Positions 1 through 12,814 of a DNA stretch of 64,000 nt are shown one piece after another. Each line of letters begins with the position of its first letter. Position 1 is the first letter of the stretch. The DNA lies in the NCBI RefSeq assembly GCF_905163445.1, contig NC_053202.1, forward strand, positions 8,680,001 through 8,744,000, read 5' to 3'. The position numbers and the translations under genes are program-made. The notes under the pieces are model-generated. The model was not told where the DNA came from. It did no database searches and saw nothing but the letters and a program-made list of their open reading frames with translations. The stretch comes from Pararge aegeria (lineage: Eukaryota > Arthropoda > Insecta > Lepidoptera > Nymphalidae).

Positions 1-410
1 GTGGACACTGACAGCGAGGCTAATTCACAAACTTCAAGTCGCTCAGCGTGCTATGGAAAGAGCTATGCTCGGTATTTCTTTGAGGGATAAGATCCGTAAC
101 GAAGTGATTCGCCAAAGAACTAAAGTAACTGACATAGCCTTTCGTGTTAGCGTACTAAAGTGGCAGTGGGCTGGTCACGTTTGTCGGAGGACCGATGGAC
201 GTTGGAGTCGAAAGGTTCTCGAGTGGAGATCGTGTGTCGGTAAACGGAGTGTCGGACGCCCCCCTACTAGATGGAGCGACGACCTCCGAAAAGTGGCAGG
301 CATCGACTGGATGAGGAAAGCCGAAAATAGGAAAAGTTGGCGCTGCTTGAAAGAGGCCTATGTCCAGCAGTGGACGCACAATGGCTGATGATGATGATGA
401 TGATGATGAA
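1..410 (+). mobile_element. RTE-type LINE, 3' end (reverse transcriptase C-terminus plus tail)
   Basis: A frame is open from base 2 to the stop at 386-388 and runs off the left edge of the window. It encodes the C-terminal part of a non-LTR endonuclease/reverse transcriptase. Recognisable pieces are AMERAMLGISLRDKIRNEVI, WQWAGHVCRRTDGRW, GKRSVGRPPTRWSDDLRKVAG and the terminal YVQQWT motif. This is the stock ending of lepidopteran RTE-like elements. The stop is followed directly by a run of ATG/GAT repeats to about 408, the short-repeat tail expected of RTE elements. The copy looks intact as far as it can be seen, with no stop or frameshift, so it may be young. Its 5' part lies outside the window. 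Confidence 0.85.
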
Positions 411-3136
411 TATGTTGTAATACAAACTAATATTTTGTTGTTGTTTCAATAGTGTTATCAGGTATGAATGTATGAATGATCCGGTATGAATGATGTGTCT
501 TCCACGGTCACTCTTAAGACTGTACTGTCATATTTACTGTATTATTGACGAACTAGAAAATGGGCCATTTAATCCATCGCCAGATTAGTGAACGTTTCCC
601 ACGAAAATTGTAAAAAACGCGGGAAAAGAATTCGGGCAATAGTTCGTTAAATAATATTTCCGGGCTCGTTAAATAATATTTCCGGGCTCGTTAAATAATA
701 TGTCCGGGGAAGTACTATATACTTCCCCGGAAGAGCTCGGTCACAAAAAGCTCTACTTTTAAAATTGTGTTTGGTTGTTTGTTTGTCCTTCCTTCACGCC
801 CTAACTAAGCAACTAATGAACTTGGTTATTGGTTCAGAGTTAGTTGAAAAGCCGGAGAGTAAAATTCCCCTTCTTCCCTTCTTTTTATTCCAGAACAATG
901 AGTAAACGGTTCCCACGGGATTTGTAAAAAACCGTATCAGACGCGGGAAAAGAACTCGGGCAATAACTCGTTAAATAATATGTCAAAATTCTCGACTACT
1001 GATTAAGAATTTCATGATGTCTTTATTCTCCCACAGGCTTCTGGGTTTGGTTCGGCGCCCCAGCAGTGGACGTCCCCTACGGCGCAAGCGGCGACGTACC
1101 CTTACGCCAGATCAGTAAACGCGCAAGACGCGAACGACCTAGCATATAAAGCACAAATACCTTCCTAAATCCACGAATCCTAGTGTTTAGTATAGGTAAC
1201 TGGCACAGAATTAAGAACATACAGAAACCGTGTACACTAATATTGAAGCATCAAAAACCACTCCACTTTAGAATGGTTTCTAAAAAAACGGTTAGTCACT
1301 TCATACAATTTAGCAGTTGACAGTGATTACATACCACTAATGTTCTAAGCGTTCACCATAATATGGGAAAATGGCAAAAATATTTGTGAGCTAGCAACAT
1401 TCCACGGGTGTAAAGTGAGAAGTGCACAAGGCGTTTTCACTGTTTTTAGACACAATGCACTGCATACAATAATGGCTGAATGAGGATTCTGTACATTCTT
1501 AATTCAATGGTTACTGGATAGGTATGTAATTTAGTTAAATTAAACCGACTTAAAGATTTAGTAACATTAAATATACTTTGTGGAACAGATATTGATAGTA
1601 ACATACTGCCTAACATTCTTTAATAAGTATAGATAATTATCAAGAATCGTTTGAAACAACACCGCGTATAAGAATTTCTAAACAAAGTACCGGGGATGTT
1701 ATTAGTGCATTACATTAACGGAAACAAAATAAGTAGCCTATTAAATAATGTACAAACAAATACGAACAAATTTCGTTTAGACATAAAAAAAAAACATCCG
1801 AATTGAGAACCTGCTCTTCTTTTTGAAGTCAGTTAATATATGTGTATGAGAGTTTATATTATAAACTCTTATGTAACCAGGTTGTTTGCAAACTATGTCA
1901 GCTATTTTAAAGGAAAAGTAATTTCATTACCCGTCAGAAACTTACGGTAGGATAAACCAGATAAAATTTAAAAAGCTATCATAATTTTTCCAGAATAATA
2001 GTGTTTTATCAAAAAATAATTAATATTTTGGTGGTGTAATGATAGTAAAATTTAATTTTTCAGTAATGTAATATTGCTGAAAATTAAATTTTAACTCCAT
2101 TTTAGTCCATGAAAATGCGTCAAAAATATAGGATATTAAATTTTTTAGTCGGTTTTAATTTAATTTTTAAATCGAAGTTTGTGCAGAATATAGTTTAGAG
2201 ATTTTGGTGTTAGGCCATAGTAAATTAACGATGTATTTATCGATTTTTAACGACCAGTGCTTGATAATGTAAACTTTTTTTACAAGCATAGTGAGACGAA
2301 AATATAATGAAAATAAAAAAATAAAATGGTTAGTGTGAAAATGGCACAAGAATTTTCCAATGATCTTTGCTATAAGATATTTTTAATATATTCTTTGTTT
2401 GATATATCAAAAATATCTATACCTGCTGTAGATTTTATGTTATTTAGTAAATAATAATAGGTGCATTTTAAGCTTTAATTAATTCTTTTTAATTAGGATG
2501 CTGAATTTTATGGTGCAAATATTAATATAATTTGAAACAATCACGTTTTCTTTACTTTGAAATTTACTTTATTTAATATTTTTAATGGTTACTATTTTCT
2601 ATTTGTAGATATTTAATAATTATTACTTTTATGTGTTAAACAAAATTTAATATAAAAAAATATGAAAACATTTTGGAAATAACAGGGTATAAATAAGGAA
2701 GAATTAATACTTCAAAGAAGATCTTTTTGAAGATTTAAGATTAAATAAAACTTTATAACATAAGTTCCTCCTTCTTCCTTTTAATAGGTTTTAATAAAAA
2801 AAAACCATTCAAGACGATGAAAATTTAAAAAAAAATTGATAATGTCAGAATAAGGTACTTCTATGCTCTTTATTATTTATAGGGTAGTGCATGCATTTTT
2901 GATGTATTTATTAATAGATTTTAGATTTTTTTATATTTGTTTTTCCTCTTATCACTTACGGGTTCATTCGTGTCATTTTGTGAACTAAACTAAGCTTACG
3001 TTTATTTTTTTAATTAATAAAAGAAGACTGTATTTCTAGTTTTATGTTTTAACAGTGAAGAAATAAAATTGAATAAATTTATATTGTTGTTATTTTACAA
3101 AAAAGCCTACTGAAAAAGTTAATGCCCTTTTGTACA
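411..3136. other. AT-rich spacer with small local repeats
   Basis: No gene is supported. A roughly 22-bp unit (TTAAATAATATTTCCGGGCT plus two bases) is repeated about three times at 645-700. It is followed by a hairpin at 703-731 with 12-bp arms (TCCGGGGAAGTA). Similar text (CGCGGGAAAAGAA, CGTTAAATAATAT) recurs at 615-700 and 935-980, suggesting a decayed interspersed repeat. An imperfect inverted repeat sits at about 2046-2091. The rest is AT-rich sequence without open frames of note. Confidence 0.5.
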
Positions 3137-3376
3137 GCCGACTGGCGCAGTGGGCAGCAACCCTGCTTTTCGAGTCCAAGGCCGTGGTTCGATTCCCACA
3201 GCTGGAATATGTTTGAGTGATGAACAAATGTTTTTCATTGTCTGGGTGTATATCTGTATATTAAAAAAAATCATAACAATATTCATTAGTCATCTTAGTA
3301 CCCATAACACAAGCTTCATTTACTTTGGGGCTAAATGGCTATGTGTGTTTTGTCGTAGTATATTTAATTATTATTG
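3137..3376 (+). mobile_element. SINE-A copy (tRNA-like head)
   Basis: The head carries pol III promoter-like boxes: an A box (TGGCGCAGTGGGCAG) and a B box (GTTCGATTCCCACA). The body has GTCTGGGTGTATATCTGTAT and the family 3' end TACCCATAACACAAGC..TTTGGGGCTA, finishing near TCGTAGTATATTTA. The family recurs in both orientations across the window, which marks it as a retroposed SINE and not a tRNA gene. Confidence 0.8.
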
Positions 3377-3379
3377 ATA

Positions 3380-4330
3380 GTGGAGCAAAATTAGTCCTAA
3401 AGTGGTAAAGCTTTCCGACCCTCAACTCACTCCTCGAGTGAATTTGAGTTTTTGAGGGCTTGTGAGAAGAAGGCTTGTTATGGCAGGTTATGTCCAGGGC
3501 CCCTTCTGCGGAGGCCGCAAAGGGTGGTGGCAAACGGGATCTGCGGGGCCTATACCACTGTTGCCTTTGCGGCTGCCTACGTTTTGGTGAAACTCCCCCG
3601 TGGGAGTTGGAAGCGAGATGCACCGCGCTATAGCAGAGGGTTGGGTAAGAGGGGAAAGACCGTCTCTCGAAGACTTCAGCCGGGTGCTGCAGATGGCTGC
3701 AAAGTGAAAGTGAGCCTGGCTGATATCCTCTCTATGGCTAACGACCCAGAGAAGCCATTCTTCGGGTCCTGGGCCAGTGGTCGCGATACTGGTGATGACC
3801 GGCTACGGCTACTTTGGACATTACCTGAACTGAGTCGCGAGAAGGGAACCGACACAGTCGTGCCTTGAGTGTTGAGCAAGTTGAACCCGCAGCGCCGTAG
3901 ATAGGGCAATCGGCAACGATCCCCTCCTCGTTACCGTGGGAGCCCAGCCCAGCCCAGCAATCGGTTGGGGTGGTTGGTAGATGTCCGGGAGGTATACAAC
4001 GGGTTCCCCAGGCATCTAACAAAGCCAAGAAGAGGAATATGCCGTGGTGGTTTTTACTTAGGGGTTAGGCTTTTGGGGGAGTCCAACATAAACTCCGTCC
4101 TGCCCAAGGGGCGGAGGTAGCAATAAAGCTTTTCCACCACGCCAAAAAAATAACCTCCGTCCTGCAAACCACGCCAGAAAAAAGGGGCAATCGGCTAGGA
4201 CGTTGGGCTGCCGAACATCGTGCTTGCTGTGCAGCGAAAGGTCTCGAGAAGCTATGGCCGAGTTCTGCAAAGGAGTCATCTCTTAGAAGGAGATCGCAGA
4301 ACGGGTGTGTGAAGAGGCTCCATATTCATA
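3380..4330. mobile_element. GC-rich unclassified repeat (element X)
   Basis: This is a block of about 0.9 kb, clearly richer in GC than its surroundings. It holds a 138-codon open frame on + (3452-3868) whose product I do not recognise, and overlapping frames on -. The 3' part (about 4010-4150: AACAAAGCCAAGAAG, GCCGTGGTGGTTTTTA, CTTTTCCACCACG) recurs in reverse orientation at 35434-35600, so the block is an interspersed element. Class (LINE, LTR or DNA element) cannot be decided by eye. Confidence 0.55.
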
Positions 4331-4359
4331 GGCTTCTATTTTTATAGCATCATATCAAA

Positions 4360-4405
4360 CAGTGGCGTGCACTTCATACGCATATAAAAGCACTGCCTAC
4401 TTGAT
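4360..4405 (+). mobile_element. hAT-like MITE, left-end fragment
   Basis: It starts with CAGTGGCGTGCACTTCATAC and continues AAAAGCACTGCCTAC. It closely matches the left half of the complete copy at 50281-50387. No matching right end is seen nearby, so the copy is truncated. A SINE-A 3'-end fragment (GATGTGTGTACTGTCGTAGT) follows at about 4458-4491. Confidence 0.6.
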
Positions 4406-4704
4406 ATATAACTCGTATAAGAGGTAATTGTTTGCCATTTGATGCAATCTTCGTAGATGAAGATGTGTGTACTGTCGTAGTATATTTATTGAGACCCCTT
4501 GACTTACCTCGGTGACATTTTTAATACATAATTAGTTTGCACCATAATGACTGCCATCGGAAATATTTTATCCCGGGTAATAAAAAGTGCCTGCGGGATT
4601 TTTAAAAGCCTCAAATAAAGGTGGACAAAATCGCTTACAACAATTTTTTATTAACGTATCAAAAATTGAGAATTAAATGAAGAAACGTGATTTATGTTTT
4701 CGTG

Positions 4705-4960
4705 ATAAATGTTGTGGCAATGGGTAGGGCACATAGTTCGGAGGAGGGATGGACGTTGGGGTCCCAAGGTGCTGGAATGCCAGCCCCGTACTGGTAAACG
4801 CAGCGTAGGTCGACCCCTGACGAGGTGGACGGACAATATTAGGCGCGTCGCAGGTAGCCGCTGGATTCAAGCGGCACAAAACCGTGGCATTTGGAACTCC
4901 CTACAAAAGACCTTTGTCCAGCAGTGGACGTCTATCGGTTGATTTGATGATGATGATAAA
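4705..4960 (+). mobile_element. RTE-type LINE, 5'-truncated 3' end
   Basis: It encodes LWQWVGHIVRRRDGRWGPKV and RSVGRPLTRWTDNIRRVAGS, ending FVQQWTSIG and a stop at 4940-4942, then a GATGATGATG tail. It aligns with the C-terminus of the copy at 1-410. It begins abruptly inside the reverse transcriptase region, as expected from incomplete reverse transcription. Confidence 0.85.
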
Positions 4961-7573
4961 TGTTAATACTATGTACTACGTAGTGTTTCATATTACAACT
5001 TGTACGGAACCATCTGTGTGGAGATCCGACTCAAGCTTAGCCTTCGGTTGCGTTTTCGCTATTTGTCGCTGTTACGGCAGTCTACTTTAAAAACCTCCAG
5101 TAGCAGAATGATTGTCAAACCGAACAATGTTACAAGTAACGCCATCTATTAGGAACTCTTCTGAAACTATTTTTTTCCAAGCGTCTTGCGTACCTATATA
5201 GACCTTTTGACGTGACTATGCTTTCTACTTCTTAAGATGATATCTGTTTGGGGTTCAAATATAATAAAATGATACTCTACAGAAAGTTAACAGTTATTTC
5301 GCCTAGTTTTCCCATTTTAAAATCACCAATTTATTGGAAAGCTATAACTTTGAATCGTAAATTGCGGAGAAACTATATTTTTATTATGGTTCAGAGGCCT
5401 TGAAAATTGTCTAGTAATACAAAAATTGTTCTAATAAAGTCAAGTAGTATTGCTGTATATCGGAAGGGCGTGGTTGACGGTTTATTTACAGAGACGTGTG
5501 GCTTAAAATCTACACTTCAGGTAGATTGTAAAAGGGCTATTAATGCAACTTACCATCAGGTGGGTCATCAGTTTAATACATTAATTAATATAATAAAAAA
5601 GCATCGCAACACCTATCCCTAGAAACAGAACTATAATGGAAAAATCTTGAATTTTCGTTTTACCCAAATAATTGCAATGACAGATTAAAAGGTGCAGAGG
5701 TATTATTATAATTGAACTAAAAAGCATTTAACCTCGTAAAAATATCCCTTGTACCCTAGTCTTAAAGATTTGATAAATTGAAGCACAGGGAAACAGGTAG
5801 AATATAATAAATTACAGTACTCTATTGTGATATACGGCTGGTTTTAGCCTTGGAAATTCAACAAACCCCTACCAAACCCATAACCAATTTTTTTTTTTAA
5901 TCTACGTCGCGTAGAAACTTAAAAGAGGTATGAGTCTTTTAATCTATCACACCATTCACTATCCACTTAAAACAAAATTCCCTCTAAAACAAATGTTACT
6001 ATGACTATGCATTTTACAAATATTCTGAGGAATTTCTTAATTTTGATTCTATAGTCATATAATATAAAGTAATTAAAAGTTTTCGTATTGTTTTTATCAT
6101 AATTATTAATATTATGGGTTCCAGAAGTATTCGAAGTAATAAAATAATATTAAGTAAGAAATCAATATTAAACTACGCCAAATTATTCTAGTAATTCAAA
6201 CTGATTATCCAAATGATGACATAAAAAATATTATACATTATATTTTTATATATTATAGCTTCATCAGCTATTTTAGTATCTATAACACAAGCTTACTTTC
6301 GAGCTAGTATATTTATTCATTGTTTATTTATTTATGTGTAGTGATGAGTAATTATTCCAAATTGTATAGATTTCTCATACTTAAATATTAAAGTACAGCT
6401 TTGATATTTATAGTATCAAATATCAAATATCATATCGGTATTAATTAAAACGTTTCATCCTAAAAAACATATGACATGCTCGTCCTGTATCAATTTAGAA
6501 ACTAAGCACCATTGACGTACAGACCCACTTTTATACTGGTTTTCAATGAATTTCGTAGTAAAAAAAGAGTGGCACTGCATCTTCACTCACACACTCTCGC
6601 TTTGCGTGAGTACGAGAGTGTATGTATGCGCCTTTCACTTACCCACACTAGCGTATAATTCTTTAGCACATAGAAGCTATGGAGCTCCTTTGTCTATAGA
6701 TAAATTTACTTTTTTGGTAGAGATGGCAATCAATGTCTATTAAAGCCATTCTTTTAGTAAGTATACATTAATTTCAATCAAGTACCTATGAAATAAAATA
6801 TTGAATAAAAAAAAATACAAGAACTTTTAACTTGAGAATAATATGGTTTCTTCATTTTCTAAAAGCATGGTTGCCTAAGTTAATATCATAATGTATTTTA
6901 TTCTACATCAATTTACCAATAAAACTTTGACTGGTACTTGCATAAATAAGAACGGAGCATTTTGAAAGAAGTTAAAAATCAAAATGAGCTCTAATTTTAG
7001 AACATTGTATTAGATGCAACATAAATAGTTTTTCATAATAAATATAATACTATTTCGAAGTGCGTATTACCATAACTATGAATAATAGCACTGTTCTTAT
7101 ACAATACATAACTCTACATGTATTCAATAATATTTAGTGGATCTATTAAATATTATCTTAATTACAAATAAATAATATATAAACGTTCTATTAACTTTAG
7201 TTTATAAATAAATTCTTTACATATAATGTTTAAAACTTCGACTCCATACATTTCCTAAAGCGCATTCCAAAGCCGCCAACTTTCTCTACCACTACACTCA
7301 CAAAATCGAAGTGTGTGTGACACTTTCACTCCTTATCATTTTATAGTTATATTTTACCACTTACTTTGTATTTTTATGACTTGTTTTTGTTGTAATACCT
7401 ACCTTTAAGTAAATGAAACGCACCTAATATTTATTGAGGAAAATTCGACATAAGATATGCATACGATGAATTTGTTATACGTGACAAATATAACAAATTC
7501 ATGATATGCATAACCTCCAATCCAAAATAAATTATCAATAGATAAACTACTAAAGAGCATATCATATCAATTT
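4961..7573. other. AT-rich spacer, no gene supported
   Basis: No recognisable gene. A small open frame at 5407-5622 (71 codons) has no recognisable motif. A SINE-C-like scrap lies at about 5905-5960 (TCTACGTCGCGTAGAAAC) and a decayed SINE-A 3' end at 6265-6320. A near-perfect inverted repeat lies at 7456-7477 / 7491-7512 (22-bp arms, two mismatches). Confidence 0.5.
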
Positions 7574-7802
7574 CTTGACTATTACGGGTTCGATTCCCAG
7601 AAGAGGCAGTTTGGGAATTTATAATTTCTGAATTTTGTCTGGTCTGTTCTGGCTAGTTACCACCGTACAGACAAAGACGTGTCGCTAAGAGATTTTGTGT
7701 TCCGATGCGATGTCACGTAGAAACTTATTAGGGGTATGACTATCACACCCCCTAACAGGTTAGCCCGCTTCCATCTTAGACTGCATCATCACATACAGGT
7801 AA
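7574..7802 (+). mobile_element. SINE-C copy, head truncated
   Basis: It carries the B box GGTTCGATTCCCAG, then TTTGGGAATTTATAATTTCT, GACAAAGACGTG, GATGCGATGTCACGTAGAAA, AGGGGTATGA and CATCTTAGACTGCATCATCA. These are the landmarks shared by all SINE-C copies in the window. Confidence 0.75.
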
Positions 7803-7881
7803 AAGGACACCTGCGGTAACAGGAGCGATGATGACAACTTTATTGCTAAATAGGATAGTCAGATTCAAGAATTTATATCAT

Positions 7882-8226
7882 ACTAGCTGTTTCCCGCGAC
7901 TTCGTCTGCGTTTGATTTTGTTTTTAAAGTATTCAGTATCGCTAAGCCTTAAATGAGTATTTATACCTATATAACATGTGAGTTGTGACTGTCAATTAAT
8001 CATAGACAAACAATTTGCAATAAAATAAAATTGCGACTATAAAGTGCTTATATTAGGCCTACTTGAAATAAATGAATTCTGAATTTTATAATTAAAGACC
8101 TAAGCTATCCTATCTCTTAAGTTGGACCGGACTGCTCACAGCGTGCCAATTTAATTTAAAATCGGTTAAGTATTTTAGGAGTCCATCGCGGACAAACATC
8201 GTGACAGGAGATTTATATATATTAAG
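7882..8226 (+). mobile_element. Repeat family E (ACTAGCTGTT..CCCGCGACTTCGTC head)
   Basis: It begins ACTAGCTGTTTCCCGCGACT, the head of a very abundant arthropod interspersed repeat. It ends near GGACAAACATCGTGACAGGA followed by an AT-rich tail. A short LINE 3'-end piece (GGCCTACTTGAAATAAATGA) is embedded at about 8056-8080. I could not assign this family to a class by reading. Other members lie at 21612, 29555 (reverse), 43930 and 53298 (reverse). Confidence 0.55.
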
Positions 8227-9592
8227 ATATATTTTTAATTAAGCATGCTGTGGTCATTTACAGAAGGTTTCAATCTCCTGTCTTTCTCTTTTATTTATGG
8301 TATTCTCATGACAACGTCATTGGTTGTTACCAGTTTATTGATCCAATACAAAAAAAAATATATGCCAAATATGGATTTTTCATGATTTCATTGGAACGTA
8401 GCAAACATCAAATTATCGAGAAACACCTAGAAATATTGCGTACTATATACAATGTCAAACTAAGAACATCAAATGAAACATCATAGCTAAGTTTTAATTC
8501 ACCAATGAATCTACCAACCTAAAATTTTTCGAACAAACTTAAGATGCTCAGTTTTACATTGAATCTCAAACAACATATACTATTATTAAATCTATGTTGT
8601 CCTTAACAGTGAAAATAATATGTTATTCTTGACCATACTTCCGACAAAATCTTTGTAATATTTTCTTCACAGAAAAAAATATACAAAGTTCGGTTCCGTT
8701 ATTACGCTCTTAAAGAAGGAATGTGAAAATCTTTATTAGCTTCCACCCATATCCTCCTTTGCAATTCTTCTAGGCTTTCGCAAAGGCTACAAAATTCTGA
8801 TTATCTAAAACATAACTACATTTTCTATAGTGTTGATAAATTTTCATATTATCCCACAACAAACTAAGCCAACAGTATTTTTTTTTAAATGATGCCTTAG
8901 GGAGTTTTCATGCATAAATAGATATTTTTCTGTAGATTTGATATTTTAAAATTTAATATAACCTATACCTTAAAATTAAAGCTAAGAGTTTTCATAACAG
9001 GAATTGGTCTTAAAATGAGTGGGCACACTAAATTCTTCTGTTTTTATTATTATTACCACCATCCAACATTATTTTATATCTATCACACTTTGATATCATT
9101 AATATTTAAATCCTTTTTATTAGAAGATATTTAGATATTAACTTATTATTTATGTTACTGCTTTCATTCATATGGAAATCGTACATAAGCCGAGTGTAAT
9201 CTAAATTCGATGTAAACACAAAAAAATGGAAACTTCGTTACCACCTGTCCCGTCTTCGTTCTTTCACCTAATAATACATCTCAACTCGAATAACAGTTCC
9301 AGGAAAATCGTCTCTACTCACAAAATCATATAGATGAAAATCCCTTGGATTATCTATGCTGTTTACGTTATTTCTAAACAAAGATTATACTGTGCTGCTA
9401 TGTTTGATCATTGAGAAAGCAAAGAGAAAGGGGCCCAAATTCCAAGGCGGCGATAGATTTTTTTTTTCCTACTTAATGGGCACAGGTGTTTTCGTTTTGA
9501 TTGAGTAAATAGTAAGGTAATTTTCTAATAACCGTTTTCTTTTATTTGATACTTTTAAGTTTAAATGCGTCGTATGGGTTCTTGACTTTTAT
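8227..9592. other. AT-rich spacer
   Basis: No supported gene. An open frame at 8250-8486 (78 codons, including YSHDNVIGCYQF and SKHQIIEKHLEILRTIYNVK) has no recognised homology. It could be a fragment of an old element or chance. Confidence 0.4.
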
Positions 9593-10005
9593 CATCATCA
9601 TCACATGAAGATTGACGTCCACTGCTGGACATACGCCATTTGGAGGGAGTTCGAAAATCCACTCGTTTTCAGTGGCTTCCAGCGACTCATTTGTGCTGAC
9701 CAACGCAGCGTTCACCGGTGCGAGGTCACTATTCCAGCACCTTGGCTGGCACCAACGTCAATCGGTTCTCCGAGCTGTGTAACCCGCTTATGACCACTTC
9801 AGCTTTGCGACTCGGTGATGATAACTGAGGTTCTTCTACGGATCTCCTCACTCCTCATTTCTGATACGTAGATATCTCTACTCTCGTAATATAGCTCTCT
9901 ACATCGCCCAATGAATGACTCTGAGCGTTCTTATCAGGCCAATAGTAAGCCACCACGTTTCAGATCCGTGTGGTTGGGTTGGCATTAGTCTTGCTGCTCG
10001 GATTC
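9593..10005 (-). mobile_element. RTE-type LINE 3' end, decayed
   Basis: It reads ATCATCATCATCAC (tail in reverse), then GTCCACTGCTGGACATA, the complement of the YVQQWT-coding end. RTE coding sequence follows on the - strand. Stops and indels interrupt the frame, so it is a dead copy. Confidence 0.75.
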
Positions 10006-10227
10006 AACCTAATCCACTCGATCGTTGTATGATTATACCACATTTCTTAATGAACTGACTACCTAACGCAAAAACGATTCAAGATGTAAGCAATTTAAAT
10101 TATACTTATTTATTTTATTTTGTATAACAAGTATCACTTAAGTTGAGCAAATATCTTCTATACTGATCCAATGCGGATTTTTGGGCTTTAAACATTATTT
10201 TAAAACACATTTTAAACCACACAGACA

Positions 10228-10580
10228 ATCACCGGGACCGATGGCTTAGCGTGCACATGAAGTTCTGAACTTCAAACTGGTACTTAGATTTTTAACAGAA
10301 CCACCGTAAACCTAATCCAGAACTTCGGTGATTTTTTCGGGGCGAACCGAGTTCTATACCCGATATACACCTCTAACTTTGAAAAACATCCAGAGGAAAC
10401 CTACATGCCTTCCCTTGCTACGCCTTTGAGAACATTAATCTTCATAATGTTATCAAAGGCGTCCAACCAAAAAGTCTACCAACTCGAACTTAGCCAGTGT
10501 GTCGAACTGCAGCCTAAATACTTTACATCCGAAGTGGAGTCCCTTGCCCAATAGTGGACTGGCAATGGGACGATATTGAT
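10228..10580 (+). mobile_element. SINE-B copy, diverged
   Basis: Landmarks are ACCGATGGCTTAGCGTGCAC in the head, GAAAAACATCCAGAGGAAAC, CCTACATGCCTTCCCTTGCT and GCCCAATAGTGGACTGGCAA near the 3' end. It is one of the more degenerate members of the family. Confidence 0.55.
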
Positions 10581-11401
10581 AATTATAAGTTTTACACTAT
10601 ATTGTAATAGATATCTTACAGTCAAAATATTTTTCGAAACCAAAACAAACCGATCATTAATTCGCCCAATGTATATTGTTTCATTCATAAGTAAAAAAGA
10701 AGAAGAATAAATAAATTAAAATTATAGTTAAGAGTAAGAAGTATCCTATATGGAGTGAAAGGGGCGCGGTGCGGCATCGGTATCATTTCAATTGCCTCAA
10801 ACCGCAAAAAAAAAAATTTGAATATGTAAATGCAGGCATTAACGATTTAATTTTTGTCACTAGTAGTTTGAAGTAAAGTTTAATTATTTTAAATATTGCA
10901 TAGAGTAACTGTAGATTGGATAACATGAAAGGGTCGACGTTAAAAAAATCACTGTGTATAAAACAACATTCGAAAATACCTACCGTAACATACCACCTAC
11001 AAACTAAAAGCCAGTCTCAATTCCCAAACAAGTGAAACCCGATTACATAAGAACTTGTAAATGTTTCGTTTCGTCAACCGTTTCGCAACCAGGCAGCCGG
11101 ATGTCCGAGTGAAAGCGTCTGAAAGTGGTGAAAGTACGCGGCTTGGCCTTGCGGATACCTACTGTGTACGGAGTATTCGATTCTATAATGATTTGTACCG
11201 TGGACTGGGAGGTGGTATTGCGCTGTATTTGAACGATTATTCAATACATACTTGTATTTAAAAATTATGTTATCTATGCTCGGCTAAACCACTGCACTGT
11301 TGACGAAATGTATCGCGTCGTCATCGTCATCAGCTGAACTTCTGTAGGGAGTCCTAAAATCCATGTAAACAATTTTTTCACTACTTGTTAGTGTAGAGTT
11401 G
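10581..11401. other. Spacer, no gene supported
   Basis: No recognisable element or gene apart from an RTE-tail-like scrap at about 11310-11362 (ATCGTCATCAGCTGAACTTC). The 66-codon frame at 11061-11261 has no recognised motif. Confidence 0.4.
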
Positions 11402-11845
11402 TCATCATAATAACTTCAACTGATTGAAGTCCACTGCTGGACATAGGACCGTTGTAGGGAGTTCCAAAATCGACGGTCCAGGGCCGCTTGTTTCCATCGG
11501 CTCCCAGCAACTCGTTCGATGTCATCAATCCAACTCGTTATAGGTCGACAGATGCTGCGTTTACCGGTGCAGGGTCGCCATTCCAGCACCTTGGGACACC
11601 AACGTCCATCGTTACTCCGTAAGCTATGTGTCTCGCCCATTCCCACTACAATTTCGTGACTCATTGAGCTAAAGTCCTTCGATGGATCTCCTAATTTCTG
11701 ATTTGATCAAGTAGAGATACTCTTAGCATGGCTCTCTATCGCCCGCTGAGTGACTAAGCCTTCTTCTTAGGCCCATTTAAAGTGACTAAGTTTCAGAGAC
11801 GTTAGCCATCACTGGCAACACGCACTGTTCGTAATTTTAGAAAAA
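11402..11845 (-). mobile_element. RTE-type LINE, 5'-truncated, partly decayed
   Basis: On the - strand, 11664-11416 stays open. It encodes RSNDGRWCPKVLEWRPCTGK and SWIDDIERVAGS, ending SYVQQWTSIS. Upstream coding sequence continues to about 11845 but is broken. The truncated end is at 11845 and the tail side at 11402. Confidence 0.8.
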
Positions 11846-12814
11846 GTACCTGGGAACCACTCCCGTGGAATTTCATAAATGAACGGTTTTTAAATTACAG
11901 CTAATGAATGGTTTCCCATCTACAGCTTACAGCTTATTATATTTGTAGGTTTCATGTGATATAAAACATTTAAACGCAACGCACTGCGTTTGACTATGAT
12001 GATTGTTTGTCTTCCACGGAATCCTCTCAGAATATCGTGACGGTGATTAGGTGATTATGGTACCGCCTTAAGATAACTCGCTGTATAAGGAATAATGCAC
12101 TTTCAAAAAGAGCCACAATTGAACAAGAAAAGGGTGAGAAACAAAATAAAAAAATACATACAGTCAAACATACAAGCTACTACTTTTTTAAAGTCAGTTG
12201 AAAAGTGAATTAAGTGTCACTTCACTTTTTAGACGAGAAAATTTGGTCTTCGTCCGGGTTCAAGGACCGACTTTCACCAAGCCGTGATGTAACCGCTGCG
12301 ATGCTGTGACTATTATGTTTTTACATCTGAAAATAATTCACGCCTATTTGAGATATTACATTATGTTTGCCTTTACAATAAAATTACCTACTTATATTAT
12401 CGATGTGAAAATGTGTTTTTTATTTTATTTTGTTCCAATACTACTTAGACGTTGACTAAGTCACTAGCTTTTAAGTAATGATGCGGTCAATGATGTTAGA
12501 GTCTAACTTAGGGGTATGGTAGTTATATTATCCACACACCCCTGATAAGTTAAAAGCGGCATAATATGTTACAGATAAACGATATTACAGATCAATGCAC
12601 AAATATCACTTGTATTTGACATGGGATACTTTTAATCCCGGGAAAACTTGAAGGTTGCCGCAGTATTAAAAAAAACGGAACCAACAGCCAAAAGTCAACA
12701 GCTGATATTTTTAAAACAGTCCTACTCCTGCTGTAATATTCGCATGTAGAGAAAGTAGGTCCGTGAACTCAAACCAAATCTTCAGAGAATAATCTCTTGC
12801 AAGTCATATTATGT
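11846..12814. other. Spacer with repeat scraps
   Basis: No gene. A family-E-like decayed segment lies at about 11845-11930, and a possible SINE-C scrap (AGGGGTATGG..CACCCCTGATAAGTT) at about 12508-12550. Confidence 0.35.

Noticed and set aside
3150..3377. 75-codon + frame
   Set aside because: It lies wholly in a SINE-A copy; similar frames appear in other copies (30226-30537, 26432-26632).
8250..8486. 78-codon + frame as a small gene
   Set aside because: No recognised motif, no splice or promoter context, and it directly follows repeat sequence. Left as spacer.
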